Shown here piece by piece: positions 25,271 to 32,517 of a stretch of 42,369 bases of DNA (positions within the stretch are counted from its first letter, which is position 1; every line of letters begins with the position of its first letter). The notes under the pieces were generated by a model, which saw only the letters and a program-made list of their open reading frames with translations, did no database searches and was not told the origin of the DNA. The stretch is from positions 1 through 42,369 of the forward strand of contig JANJWO010000068.1 in the NCBI GenBank assembly GCA_024709485.1. The letters run 5' to 3'. A program made the translations under genes and the position numbers. This DNA is from Hydrogenophilaceae bacterium. GTDB lineage: Bacteria > Pseudomonadota > Gammaproteobacteria > Burkholderiales > Thiobacillaceae.

Positions 25271-27439
25271 CTAGGCCGCGCCCATGACGCGCTGCTTGAA
25301 GAAGGATATCAGCTTGCTGAAGGCCGACTCGGTGACCGATTCGCGCCCCATCAGCGCGGCGCGCCCGGAACGCATCTTCTCCGCCAGACGCTGGGGGCTG
25401 ATGGAGAACATGTGGTGGCCGTTCATGTCGGCAAACAGGTAATTGCCCTTGACCCCGCTCACCCAGGCCACATGCATCCAGCTGGAACTGCCGTCGTCGT
25501 GGCTGAACTGCAGCCGGTCCCCCTTTTGCAGGGATTGCGCGCAAAGCACGTATTCGTCTTCGATCTCCGGCAGGGGTTCGGCATAACGCGGGTCGTTCAA
25601 ATCGGCGGTTTCGGCGCCGCCTTCGTCCGCGGGCAAATCATCGAGCAGCGCCTCCGCCTCCGGCAAGGGCACCGTCAGGGAGCTCGGGCGCACGGCATTG
25701 GCATGCAGGGTGACGAGGCCGGCGAAAAACTTTTCGATTTCCGCGGCCGGCATGCTGACCTTGTCCACGCCTTCGCGCAGACGCTTGAGCAGGCCCGGCA
25801 AAATCCGCACCATCATCAGGCGGCTGTCCATGTCGGGCTTGCTCTGCACGCTCCACAGCAATTCGCGCATGGTTTCGATGTGCGCCGAAAGATGCGGCGA
25901 GGTTTCGCCTTCCTCGATGTATTCGCGGATCAGCAAGGGCGCCCAGTGATCGCGCAAGAAGAGCGCAATGGCTTCCGGTGCGGGCTGTTCCGACAGGGCG
26001 CGGCGGATATGGCCGTGCACCACGGCTTGAGCCATTTCGCCGCGCTCGGCGCGCTGGATCTCGGCGACGCTGTCCGCCATGCCGGCTTCCAGTTCCTGCT
26101 CGCGCCTGGCCTGCAATTCGGCCAAGGCTCCGCAGGCCCGCTCGAAGACGCTGGCATCGCGGTCGAACTCGTTGATGATTTTTTCGATGACGGCTTCCAC
26201 TTGCGCCTGCAGCGGATCGATCTTGCCGCCCTTGCCCTCGGGCTGGACGGCAAGCGAGGCGATCATGTCCAACACGCGGCGCGCCGGATGGTCGCGCTGC
26301 GTGAAGAAGCCGCGGTCCAGGATGGCGATCTTGAGCACCGGCACCTGCAGCTTGGCGATCAGCTGCTTGAGGTGCTCCGGGATGCCCTGATCCTCGAACA
26401 GGTAGTCGAAGAGCATGGCCACCGCATCGATCATCACCGTTTCGATCTGGCTCGCCGACAGCATCGCCGGGCTTTGCTGCAGCTCCCGCACCACATTGGG
26501 GATGCCGCCGCCGGTGAGCGAGCTGCGCAAATCGATGGTGACGCCGCCCGGAAGCGTGAGCGCGCCGACCTGCAGCCTGTTCAGCGCCTCCAGCATGCTG
26601 ATGCCCAGCAAGGCCGCGCCGGACGCCTGGCCGGATACGGGCGCGCCGTGCCCGCCGGCGCCGCCGACCTGCCCGGCGACCATTTTTTCGAACAGGCCCA
26701 GCAGCTCGGTCTGCTCCGGCTGGCGCGATTTCACGCGCCCGCCCTGGTCGGGCCGGCTGCGGATGCCCGCCTTGAAGTCAGGCAGTATGCCCTTGGCAAG
26801 CAGGAAGCGGTTGATTTCCTGGTAAATCACGGGAAGCTCGGGATAGAGCACCAGATCAAACTGGTTGAGCAGCACCAATTGGACTTTCTGGTCGACCTTG
26901 AGCCGCTCCATGCCTTTGAGCAGGGCCTCGCAAATCAGCTTGGGGCCAAGCGGATTTTCATCCGCGGCCAGCTGCGGCCGTCCCAGCAGCACCCCCATGC
27001 GCGCATCCAGGCCGACCAGTTCCTCGGCGCAATTGAAACGCAGGCGCGAACTGGATTTGTTGACGGCAAGCGTGGCTTCATAATCGGTGTCGTCCATCAG
27101 GGACAACTCGGATGTCATCGGCTGCCGCCCGGAGGGCTCGCCCCACTCGGCATCGATGGTCTGGACCAAAGCCTGTTTGCAGGCCTGAAAAAGCTCGGCT
27201 CCCTGGCGAGTCAGCAGACTCAGGGCCTGAAAGTAATAATCGCGGGTTTCAGCCAGGGGCGCGCGGTCGGCGAGCCCGAGCAAGCTGTTTTCCATGGCCT
27301 CGGTTTGGCCGGACAATTCCCGGACGACGCCGGTTGCCAGCATGTCCCGACTTTCCTGCAGGAGCCGCAGATGTTCAACGCTGATCGAATTGCGCCGACC
27401 CCTGTAGTCGCTAAAATTGACGATGCCACTATCTGACAT
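25271..27439 (-). CDS. DUF1631 family protein, predicted to be c-di-GMP-regulated
   Basis: 722-residue soluble protein of the DUF1631 family; function not known. Seen: N-terminal SDYRGRR and an LxLL-rich helical part, a conserved ELSLMDDTDYEATLAV block (about 110-125), a Gly/Ala linker near 275-290, long helices through the middle, an acidic linker (about 600-630), and a C-terminal beta-rich part with GDRLQFSHDDGSSSWMHVAWVS that resembles a small barrel. ATG 27439 is set by AAGGAG 6 nt upstream; the longer open frame is untranslated leader. The leader carries a c-di-GMP-I riboswitch and a hairpin over the ribosome-binding site, so expression should follow cyclic di-GMP. Single-gene transcript ended by a terminator. 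Confidence 0.88.
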   Translation of the reverse strand: MSDSGIVNFSDYRGRRNSISVEHLRLLQESRDMLATGVVRELSGQTEAMENSLLGLADRAPLAETRDYYFQALSLLTRQGAELFQACKQALVQTIDAEWGEPSGRQPMTSELSLMDDTDYEATLAVNKSSSRLRFNCAEELVGLDARMGVLLGRPQLAADENPLGPKLICEALLKGMERLKVDQKVQLVLLNQFDLVLYPELPVIYQEINRFLLAKGILPDFKAGIRSRPDQGGRVKSRQPEQTELLGLFEKMVAGQVGGAGGHGAPVSGQASGAALLGISMLEALNRLQVGALTLPGGVTIDLRSSLTGGGIPNVVRELQQSPAMLSASQIETVMIDAVAMLFDYLFEDQGIPEHLKQLIAKLQVPVLKIAILDRGFFTQRDHPARRVLDMIASLAVQPEGKGGKIDPLQAQVEAVIEKIINEFDRDASVFERACGALAELQARREQELEAGMADSVAEIQRAERGEMAQAVVHGHIRRALSEQPAPEAIALFLRDHWAPLLIREYIEEGETSPHLSAHIETMRELLWSVQSKPDMDSRLMMVRILPGLLKRLREGVDKVSMPAAEIEKFFAGLVTLHANAVRPSSLTVPLPEAEALLDDLPADEGGAETADLNDPRYAEPLPEIEDEYVLCAQSLQKGDRLQFSHDDGSSSWMHVAWVSGVKGNYLFADMNGHHMFSISPQRLAEKMRSGRAALMGRESVTESAFSKLISFFKQRVMGAA

Positions 27440-27448
27440 GATCTTCTC

Positions 27449-27494
27449 CTTGGCCCGTTCCCTTAGGGCTGCTGCAGGACACCGGGAAGCCAAG
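27449..27494 (-). promoter_or_regulatory. Hairpin covering the DUF1631 ribosome-binding site
   Basis: On the minus strand CTTGGCTTCCC (27494-27484) can pair with GGGAA (27462-27458) and GCCAAG (27454-27449), an 11-bp stem with a 3-nt bulge and a 21-nt loop. GCCAAG includes AAG of the AAGGAG Shine-Dalgarno (27451-27446). The hairpin lies between the riboswitch core and the start codon, where an expression platform is expected. How it exchanges with the aptamer is not visible. Confidence 0.6.
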
Positions 27495-27539
27495 AATTCA
27501 GGGGCACGAAATGCTTGAGGGAATTACAGTACGCTTGCC

Positions 27540-27624
27540 GTCATCCGGCAATCCCGCTATCTGGCCGAGCCAGACCGGAGATTTTGCGTCCCCGCCTCGC
27601 GACGGGTTTGCCCTTGTCAGATGC
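27540..27624 (-). ncRNA. Cyclic di-GMP-I (GEMM-I) riboswitch
   Basis: Read 27624 to 27540 on the minus strand. P1 is formed by CATC (27623-27620) with GATG (27545-27542). Next come the conserved AAGGGCAAACC, a P2 hairpin closed by a GCGA tetraloop (CCCGTC/GGCGGG), the highly conserved GGGGACGCAAA joining segment, a P3 hairpin starting TCCGGTCTGG, and its 3' side with TAGCGGGATTGCCGG. These blocks match the Vibrio Vc2 c-di-GMP aptamer. The third G of GGGCAAACC, equivalent to G20, is kept, which favours c-di-GMP over cGAMP. Located 100 nt upstream of the DUF1631 start on the same strand. Confidence 0.9.
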
Positions 27625-27748
27625 TTCCGGGTGGCCGCCTGGCCTGTCCCCGATACTTCAAGAATTACGGGTAATCCGGGTTAAAACTTGAGGAATATCG
27701 CCTAGTTAATCCTGGCTCTCTTTTTTAAGAGTAGCGTAATGTTCGAGC

Positions 27749-27822
27749 TGGAGCGGGCGAAGGGAGTCGAACCCTCTTCATCAGCTTGGGAAGCTGAGGT
27801 AATGCCGTTATACGACGCCCGC
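27749..27822 (-). tRNA. tRNA-Gly (anticodon CCC)
   Basis: 74 nt including an encoded CCA. Acceptor arms GCGGGCG and CGCCCGC pair fully, with U73. The anticodon stem TCAGC/GCTGA encloses loop TTCCCAA, giving anticodon CCC that reads GGG codons. The T arm GAGGG-TTCGACT-CCCTT is standard. It reads toward the DUF1631 leader; a weak stem (27718-27731) follows but has no T run, so no clear terminator separates them. Confidence 0.95.
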
Positions 27823-27846
27823 ATGGTAAAATCACAACTGTTCACG

Positions 27847-27863
27847 ACCTGCTCAGAGCAGGT
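27847..27863. promoter_or_regulatory. Perfect 17-bp palindrome between tRNA-Gly and thiS
   Basis: ACCTGCTC and GAGCAGGT flank a single central A (27855). It sits in the 69-bp gap between two divergent genes, 25 nt upstream of the tRNA 5' end and 29 nt upstream of the thiS ATG. It may be an operator for a dimeric regulator or part of a hairpin; no known consensus matches, and it is not a TPP riboswitch. Confidence 0.4.
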
Positions 27864-27891
27864 TCGCATTTTAATGCCAAATTCCTGCCAT

Positions 27892-28101
27892 ATGGAAGCA
27901 TTTTCCCTTGTTATTAATGGCGAAAGCCGCACCTTTTCCGCGCCGCTGACGGTCGCCGGGCTGATTGAGGATTTAGGCTATGCCGGCAAGCGCGTCGCGA
28001 TCGAGCGCAATGGGGAAATCGTGCCCCGCAGCCGGCATGCCGAGCTTGCGCTCGAGAACGGCGACAAGCTGGAAATCGTTGTCGCCGTCGGCGGCGGCTG
28101 A
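27892..28101 (+). CDS. thiS: Sulfur carrier protein ThiS
   Basis: Ubiquitin-like carrier whose C-terminal thiocarboxylate gives sulfur to the thiazole of thiamine. 69 residues, ending VVAVGGG with the required Gly-Gly. The frame stays open upstream, but [11 protein letters not shown] at 27892 is the typical start (MxxxVNGE). No good Shine-Dalgarno sequence is seen. It is followed by thiG after 13 nt. Confidence 0.93.
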   Translation: MEAFSLVINGESRTFSAPLTVAGLIEDLGYAGKRVAIERNGEIVPRSRHAELALENGDKLEIVVAVGGG

Positions 28102-28114
28102 ACTGGAAAGACTT

Positions 28115-28897
28115 ATGGATCAACTGGTCATCGCAGGCAAAGCCTATTCCTCGCGCCTTCTGGTGGGCACAGGCAAATACAAGGACTTCGACGAAACCCG
28201 GCGCGCGGTGGAAGCCAGCGGCGCGGAAATCGTCACAGTCGCCATCCGCCGCACCAACATCGGCCAGGATGCCAGCCAGCCGTCGCTGCTCGACGCCCTG
28301 CCGCCGTCCAAGTACACCTATCTGCCCAATACCGCCGGCTGCTACACGGCGGACGAGGCCATCCGCACCCTGCGCCTCGCGCGCGAGCTGCTCGACGGCC
28401 ACAGCCTGGTCAAGCTGGAAGTGCTGGGCGACCCGCATAGCCTCTACCCCAACGTGGTGGAAACCCTCAAGGCTGCGGAAATCCTAGTCAAGGACGGCTT
28501 CCAGGTCATGGTCTACACCTCGGACGACCCCATCATCGCCAAGCAGCTCGAAGACCTCGGCTGCGTCGCCATCATGCCGCTGGCCTCGCTGATCGGTTCC
28601 GGCATGGGCATCCTCAACCCCTGGAACCTGCAGATCATCATCGACCGCATCCAGGTACCGGTGGTGGTCGACGCCGGGGTCGGCACCGCTTCGGACGCCG
28701 CCATCGCCATGGAGCTCGGCTGCGACGCCGTGCTGATGAACACCGCCATCGCCGGCGCGCAGAATCCGGTGCTGATGGCGCAGGCCATGAAGAAGGCGGT
28801 GGAGGCCGGACGCGAGGCCTTCCTGGCCGGGCGCATGCCGAAAAAAATCTACACCGCCAGCCCCAGCAGCCCCACTTCCGGCCTGATCGGCTCCTGA
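28115..28897 (+). CDS. thiG: Thiazole synthase
   Basis: TIM-barrel enzyme that forms thiazole phosphate from deoxyxylulose 5-phosphate, dehydroglycine and ThiS thiocarboxylate. 260 residues from ATG 28115. Conserved: [43 protein letters not shown]-like LVKLEVLGD with the Schiff-base Lys, [25 protein letters not shown] and MNTAIAGA. Partner of the upstream thiS. Genes for the other thiazole steps (thiF, thiO, dxs) are not in the window. Confidence 0.96.
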   Translation: MDQLVIAGKAYSSRLLVGTGKYKDFDETRRAVEASGAEIVTVAIRRTNIGQDASQPSLLDALPPSKYTYLPNTAGCYTADEAIRTLRLARELLDGHSLVKLEVLGDPHSLYPNVVETLKAAEILVKDGFQVMVYTSDDPIIAKQLEDLGCVAIMPLASLIGSGMGILNPWNLQIIIDRIQVPVVVDAGVGTASDAAIAMELGCDAVLMNTAIAGAQNPVLMAQAMKKAVEAGREAFLAGRMPKKIYTASPSSPTSGLIGS

Positions 28898-28899
28898 TC

Positions 28900-29589
28900 T
28901 TGGAAACGCCCGAACAGGACGCGCGCCCGCGCCGCATCCGCAGCTATGTGCTGCGCCAGGGCCGGATGTCGGATGCGCAGCGCCGCGCCTACGCGGACGC
29001 CCTCGCGCACTGGGGCATCCCCTACGCGCCCGCGCCGCTCGATCTTGCCGCGGCGTTTGGCCGCAACGCGCCGACCGTCCTGGAAATCGGCTTCGGCATG
29101 GGCCGCACCACCGCGGAGATCGCCGCAGCGCATCCGCAGCACAACTACCTGGGGGTGGAAGTGCACACGCCGGGCGTGGGCAGCCTGTTGAAGGAAATCC
29201 AGACGCGCGGATTGGACAACATCCGCCTCATCCAGCACGATGCCGTGGAAGTGCTGACGCACATGCTCGCCGACGGGCAGCTTTCCGGCATCCACATCTA
29301 TTTTCCCGACCCCTGGCCCAAGAAACGCCACCACAAGCGGCGCCTGATCCAGCCTGAACTCGTCGCCCTGCTGACCCGCAAGCTTGCGCCCGGCGGCTAT
29401 CTGCACTGCGCCACCGATTGGGAGGACTATGCCCTGCAGATGCTGGAGGTGCTGAACGCCGAGGCCGGGCTGAAGAACACCGCTGATGGTTTCGCGCCGC
29501 GCCCGCCCTGGCGCCCGGTCACCAAGTTCGAGCAGCGCGGCCTCAGGCTCGGCCACGGAGTGTGGGATCTGCTGTTCGAAAAGAACTGA
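28900..29589 (+). CDS. trmB: tRNA (guanine-N7-)-methyltransferase
   Basis: SAM-dependent enzyme that makes m7G46 in tRNA. 229 residues. Conserved [12 protein letters not shown] near the N-terminus, the SAM-binding [26 protein letters not shown], and the family signature [16 protein letters not shown]. Start is TTG 28900, 2 nt after the thiG stop; it restores the family's usual N-terminus ([13 protein letters not shown]-like), while the next ATG would cut it off. Last gene of the thiS-thiG-trmB run. Confidence 0.93.
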   Translation: METPEQDARPRRIRSYVLRQGRMSDAQRRAYADALAHWGIPYAPAPLDLAAAFGRNAPTVLEIGFGMGRTTAEIAAAHPQHNYLGVEVHTPGVGSLLKEIQTRGLDNIRLIQHDAVEVLTHMLADGQLSGIHIYFPDPWPKKRHHKRRLIQPELVALLTRKLAPGGYLHCATDWEDYALQMLEVLNAEAGLKNTADGFAPRPPWRPVTKFEQRGLRLGHGVWDLLFEKN

Positions 29590-29595
29590 ATTCGT

Positions 29596-29694
29596 CCGCG
29601 AGGGACGCGAAGAAACGCCAAGAAAAACCTGAAGACTTTCAGCCGCCCGCTCCGCCATGGGCCGCCGGTCGAATGCTTCGCGCCCTTCGCGGCC
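29596..29694. repeat. Inverted GCGAAGG-type repeats between trmB and greB
   Basis: GCGAGGGACGCGAAG (in 29596-29619) and the reverse complement of 29670-29694 (GCGAAGGGCGCGAAG) agree at 13 of 15 positions, lying as inverted copies in the 111-bp gap between two convergent stops. They could fold into a stem at the 3' end of either mRNA. There is no T-rich tract typical of intrinsic terminators. Confidence 0.5.
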
Positions 29695-29700
29695 AACCGT

Positions 29701-30261
29701 CTAATCGATCGCCTCGTAACGCACTTCCAGCACTTCCAGCTCACGCCGCCCGGCCGGGGTCATGAGCGTGACCGTATCGCCCTCGCGCGCTTTCAGCAGG
29801 GTGCGCGCCATGGGCGAAACCCAGGAAATGCGGTTTCTCGCAGGCTCCGCCTCGTCGATGCCGACGATGGCGTAGGTGGCTTCGGCGCCCTGATCGTCCA
29901 GCACCGTGACCGTGGCGCCGAAGAAAATCTGGTCGGTTTCCTCGCGCAAGCCGGGATCGACGATTTCGGCATGCTCCAGCCGCCTGCCGAGATAGCGCAG
30001 GCGCCGGTCGATTTCCCGCAAGCGCTTCTTGCCGTAGATGTAGTCGCCGTTCTCCGAGCGGTCGCCGTTGCTCGCCGCCCAGGCGATGGTTTCCACCAGC
30101 TTCGGGCGCTCCAGCTTCCACAGCTGGTCGAACTCGGCTTTCATGCGCGCATGGCCGGCCGGCGTCATGTAATTCTTCACGCCCGCCGGCAGTGCGCTGA
30201 CGCCCGCCTCTTCGTCATCCTCGGGCGCGTCGTCGGTTTCTCTGGTAAAGGCTTTGCTCAT
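29701..30261 (-). CDS. greB: Transcription elongation factor GreB
   Basis: Binds RNA polymerase and stimulates cleavage of backtracked RNA. 186 residues: an acidic N-terminal extension (about 1-25), a coiled-coil with RSENGDYIYGKKRLREIDRR typical of GreB (acidic tip residues in the SENGDY loop), then a C-terminal FKBP-like domain (about 110-185) with WVSPMARTLL and EGDTVTLMTPAG. GreB is preferred to GreA because of the GDYIYGKKRLREIDRR signature. Its own promoter may lie in the 120-bp gap upstream, in which I see no strong signal. Confidence 0.93.
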   Translation of the reverse strand: MSKAFTRETDDAPEDDEEAGVSALPAGVKNYMTPAGHARMKAEFDQLWKLERPKLVETIAWAASNGDRSENGDYIYGKKRLREIDRRLRYLGRRLEHAEIVDPGLREETDQIFFGATVTVLDDQGAEATYAIVGIDEAEPARNRISWVSPMARTLLKAREGDTVTLMTPAGRRELEVLEVRYEAID

Positions 30262-30381
30262 TGCCGCTTATCGCACAATCTGTATTTGAAATTTCATGCC
30301 TGCGTATTCCGACCATCGCCAAGGCGTCTGGTTCATCGGTGGGAACTCGCCCGGGGATTGCCGGCGCCCGCTGCGGCGCGG

Positions 30382-30990
30382 CTATTTGGCGTTCTGGCGC
30401 AGGAACTGGTCGATGATGCGCAGGCGCGTGAGACTGTCATTCATTTCCAGCAGATCCTGTTTGACCTTGAGCTTGAAAGGCAACAGCTCGGACAGGCGAT
30501 ATCCCACCCAGACCGCGTCTGCATAATGCGTTTGCGCCGGCTCGATCTGGTGATCCGCCAGCAGATGCCTCAACACTTCGGCGCAGAGCCTGAGCTCTTC
30601 CGGAATCCCGCACGGCTCCTCCGCGCTGACCGTGTCGACCTCCGCCACCAGCAGGCCGCCTGGCTCGGCCTTCCAGTTGCGCGCCACGTAGCGTTGCAGG
30701 CCTTCGACCACGACATGGAAGATGCCCGGCTGCGGCATGTCCCATTCGGCGATGCGCGCCTCGGTGCCGACTGCGTAGGGGATCGCGGGCTTGCCGACTT
30801 CTCCGCCTTCGCGAATGCCGCACACGCCAAACGTGCCGTCGTCCTTGATGCAGGCCTTGGCCAGCTCCAGATAGCGCTGTTCGAAAATCTTCAACGGCAT
30901 GCGCCCGCCGGGAAACAGCACCGTCGCAAGCGGAAACAGCGGCAGCATGCGCACGGCGGGCGTGAACAGATTGCTCAGTTTTTCAAACAT
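30382..30990 (-). CDS. LON substrate-binding-domain protein
   Basis: 202 residues matching only the N-terminal substrate-recognition domain of Lon protease: LPLFPLATVLFPGGRMPLKIFEQRYL is the signature (here residues 16-41), followed by a beta-rich body and a helical C-terminal part. The AAA+ and protease domains are absent, so it is not a protease; stand-alone members are of unknown function. It starts 4 nt after the ubiX stop. Confidence 0.88.
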   Translation of the reverse strand: MFEKLSNLFTPAVRMLPLFPLATVLFPGGRMPLKIFEQRYLELAKACIKDDGTFGVCGIREGGEVGKPAIPYAVGTEARIAEWDMPQPGIFHVVVEGLQRYVARNWKAEPGGLLVAEVDTVSAEEPCGIPEELRLCAEVLRHLLADHQIEPAQTHYADAVWVGYRLSELLPFKLKVKQDLLEMNDSLTRLRIIDQFLRQNAK

Positions 30991-30993
30991 CGC

Positions 30994-31605
30994 TTACTGC
31001 CGCCCCCCGCCCCAGCGCGGAACCAGCTCGTTTTGCATGCCCAGTTGGTCGAGGATGCGCGCGACGATGAAATCGACCAGCTCTTCGATGCGGCGGGGGT
31101 GATGGTAAAAGCCGGGATTGGCGGGAAGAATCACGGTCCCCAGCCGGGCAAGCTTGAGCATGTTCTCGAGATGCAGGGCCGAAAACGGCGTCTCGCGCGG
31201 CACCAGGATGAGCTTGCGCCCTTCCTTGATGGCCACATCCGCCGCACGCTCGATGAGATTGTCGGACAAGCCTTGTGCAATCGCCGCCAGCGTGCCCATG
31301 GAACAGGGGCAGACCACCATGGCGTCGCTCGCGCCGCTGCCCGAGGCGACGGGCGCGAACCAGTCCTCGCGGCCATAGGCGCGCACACTGCCGGAATGGC
31401 CGGGGTAGCGTTGCCGCAGCCAGGCCTCCAGCTCCGCCGGGCGCGCGGGCAGCGTCAACTGCAGTTCCTGCGCCGCCACCACGTGCGCCGCCTGGGACAC
31501 CAGCAAGCCGACGTGCGCGCCCTGGGCGAGCAGGCATTCGAGCAGGCGCAGCCCGTAAGCCAGGCCCGAGGCGCCGGTCAGCGCGAGCGTGATTGTTTTA
31601 GACAT
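30994..31605 (-). CDS. ubiX: Flavin prenyltransferase UbiX
   Basis: Makes prenylated FMN, the cofactor that UbiD needs to decarboxylate the ubiquinone precursor. 203 residues from ATG 31605. FMN-binding marks: [17 protein letters not shown] near the N-terminus, [49 protein letters not shown] and [10 protein letters not shown]. The upstream 12 codons of the open frame are not part of the family. It overlaps the Gx-transporter gene by 8 nt. With ubiA and ubiC, three ubiquinone genes fall in this window, in two runs. Confidence 0.95.
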   Translation of the reverse strand: MSKTITLALTGASGLAYGLRLLECLLAQGAHVGLLVSQAAHVVAAQELQLTLPARPAELEAWLRQRYPGHSGSVRAYGREDWFAPVASGSGASDAMVVCPCSMGTLAAIAQGLSDNLIERAADVAIKEGRKLILVPRETPFSALHLENMLKLARLGTVILPANPGFYHHPRRIEELVDFIVARILDQLGMQNELVPRWGGGRQ

Positions 31606-32140
31606 GGGCCGATTGTGCGCGCGGCAGGCCGTCCCCCGCAATCAATCTTGCCACGATCAGTCCGTTCGCGGTGCCGAAAACCAGCGCGGCGAGGGCGAAT
31701 ATCGGCATCAGCAGCGTGATGTCGGCGCTGGCGAAGAGCCACAGCTTGGCGAGAACCAGCTGGCCGCAGACATGCGCAAACGCCATCGCCACCGAAAACG
31801 ACACCGGACCGAACCACCTGCCCGGCAAATGCCACACGACATACAGCATGCTCATGCTGGCCGCCGCCCCCGCCGCGGCCAGCCAGAAACCCGGCGACAG
31901 GAAACTTCCCAGCATCAGGCTGGCGGCCAGGAGGCGAATGGTCATGACCCAGATTGCGGTGGCGAACCCGTAGCGCAGCATGACCAGCAGGATCACGATA
32001 TTGGCGAGCCCGGGCTTGACCCCGGGAATCGGGCTCGGCAAGGCGGCCTCGGCCAGGCTGAGGCCGGCCGCCAAGGCCGCCAGGGCCGCGATGCGGCGGT
32101 CTTCCGGCGTGACGGCGAGGCGTATTTCGCGCGCGGCCAT
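31598..32140 (-). CDS. Gx transporter / heptaprenyl diphosphate synthase component I-like membrane protein
   Basis: 180 residues with about five membrane segments. [15 protein letters not shown] and the Gly-rich helices match the Hpre_diP_synt_I (Gx transporter) family, ECF-S-like proteins that in other bacteria travel with a NusG-II domain protein and often ApbE. A real prenyl synthase role is unlikely for a lone component. TGATG joins it to the NusG-II gene; ATG 32140 is preferred to the TTG before it. Function unknown. Confidence 0.82.
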   Translation of the reverse strand: MAAREIRLAVTPEDRRIAALAALAAGLSLAEAALPSPIPGVKPGLANIVILLVMLRYGFATAIWVMTIRLLAASLMLGSFLSPGFWLAAAGAAASMSMLYVVWHLPGRWFGPVSFSVAMAFAHVCGQLVLAKLWLFASADITLLMPIFALAALVFGTANGLIVARLIAGDGLPRAQSAHV

Positions 32141-32517
32141 CAATAAGTCACCGTATCAAAGGCCCGCTCGCCCCCGCCTATTTCCAGGCTCACCTGGTTG
32201 GCAAGACACAAGGCCGCCTCGCCGGCGCGGCTGACCCAGCCCTGCTTGACGCAGACCTGCCTCGGCCCGGGGTCGGCGGCGACCCTGGCGCGCCCCTGGC
32301 GCACCTCGATCCTGCTGACGCCGAGCGTGCCCTGCACCGCATAATCGGCATCCCGTTCCAGCGCGGCACGCACCATCACCTTGCCCTGCGCGCGGACGAC
32401 GATGGCGCTGCCCGCCGGCTTGTTCCAGGCATGCACAAAGAAGCCCGCCGTGAGCAGGCAGGCGCACGCCAGCACCAACAGATCGCCCGGCTTGAGCAGC
32501 CCCTTAAGCGAGTTCAC
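32140..32517 (-). CDS. NusG domain II-containing protein
   Basis: 125 residues: one N-terminal membrane segment (about 12-30, LLVLACACLLTAGFFVHAW) then a beta-rich NusG-II domain that ends in GEAALCLANQVSLEI. These proteins are secreted or anchored outside and are not transcription factors. Pairing with the Gx transporter gene (1-nt overlap) is the family norm. Start is GTG 32517, which overlaps the 3' end of rapZ by 14 nt. The role is unknown; a flavin or electron-transfer link has been suggested for such pairs through ApbE linkage elsewhere. Confidence 0.82.
   Translation of the reverse strand: MNSLKGLLKPGDLLVLACACLLTAGFFVHAWNKPAGSAIVVRAQGKVMVRAALERDADYAVQGTLGVSRIEVRQGRARVAADPGPRQVCVKQGWVSRAGEAALCLANQVSLEIGGGERAFDTVTY

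Noticed and set aside
25229-27436. 735-codon open frame antisense to the DUF1631 gene
   Set aside because: Composition and position show that it is a high-GC shadow; the riboswitch, ribosome-binding site and terminator all support the minus strand.
27718-27731. Intrinsic terminator after tRNA-Gly
   Set aside because: The stem is only 5 bp with no G/C core and no T run on the minus strand.
27823-27891. TPP riboswitch upstream of thiS
   Set aside because: The gap is only 69 bp and lacks the CUGAGA and other THI-box elements; it holds just a short palindrome.
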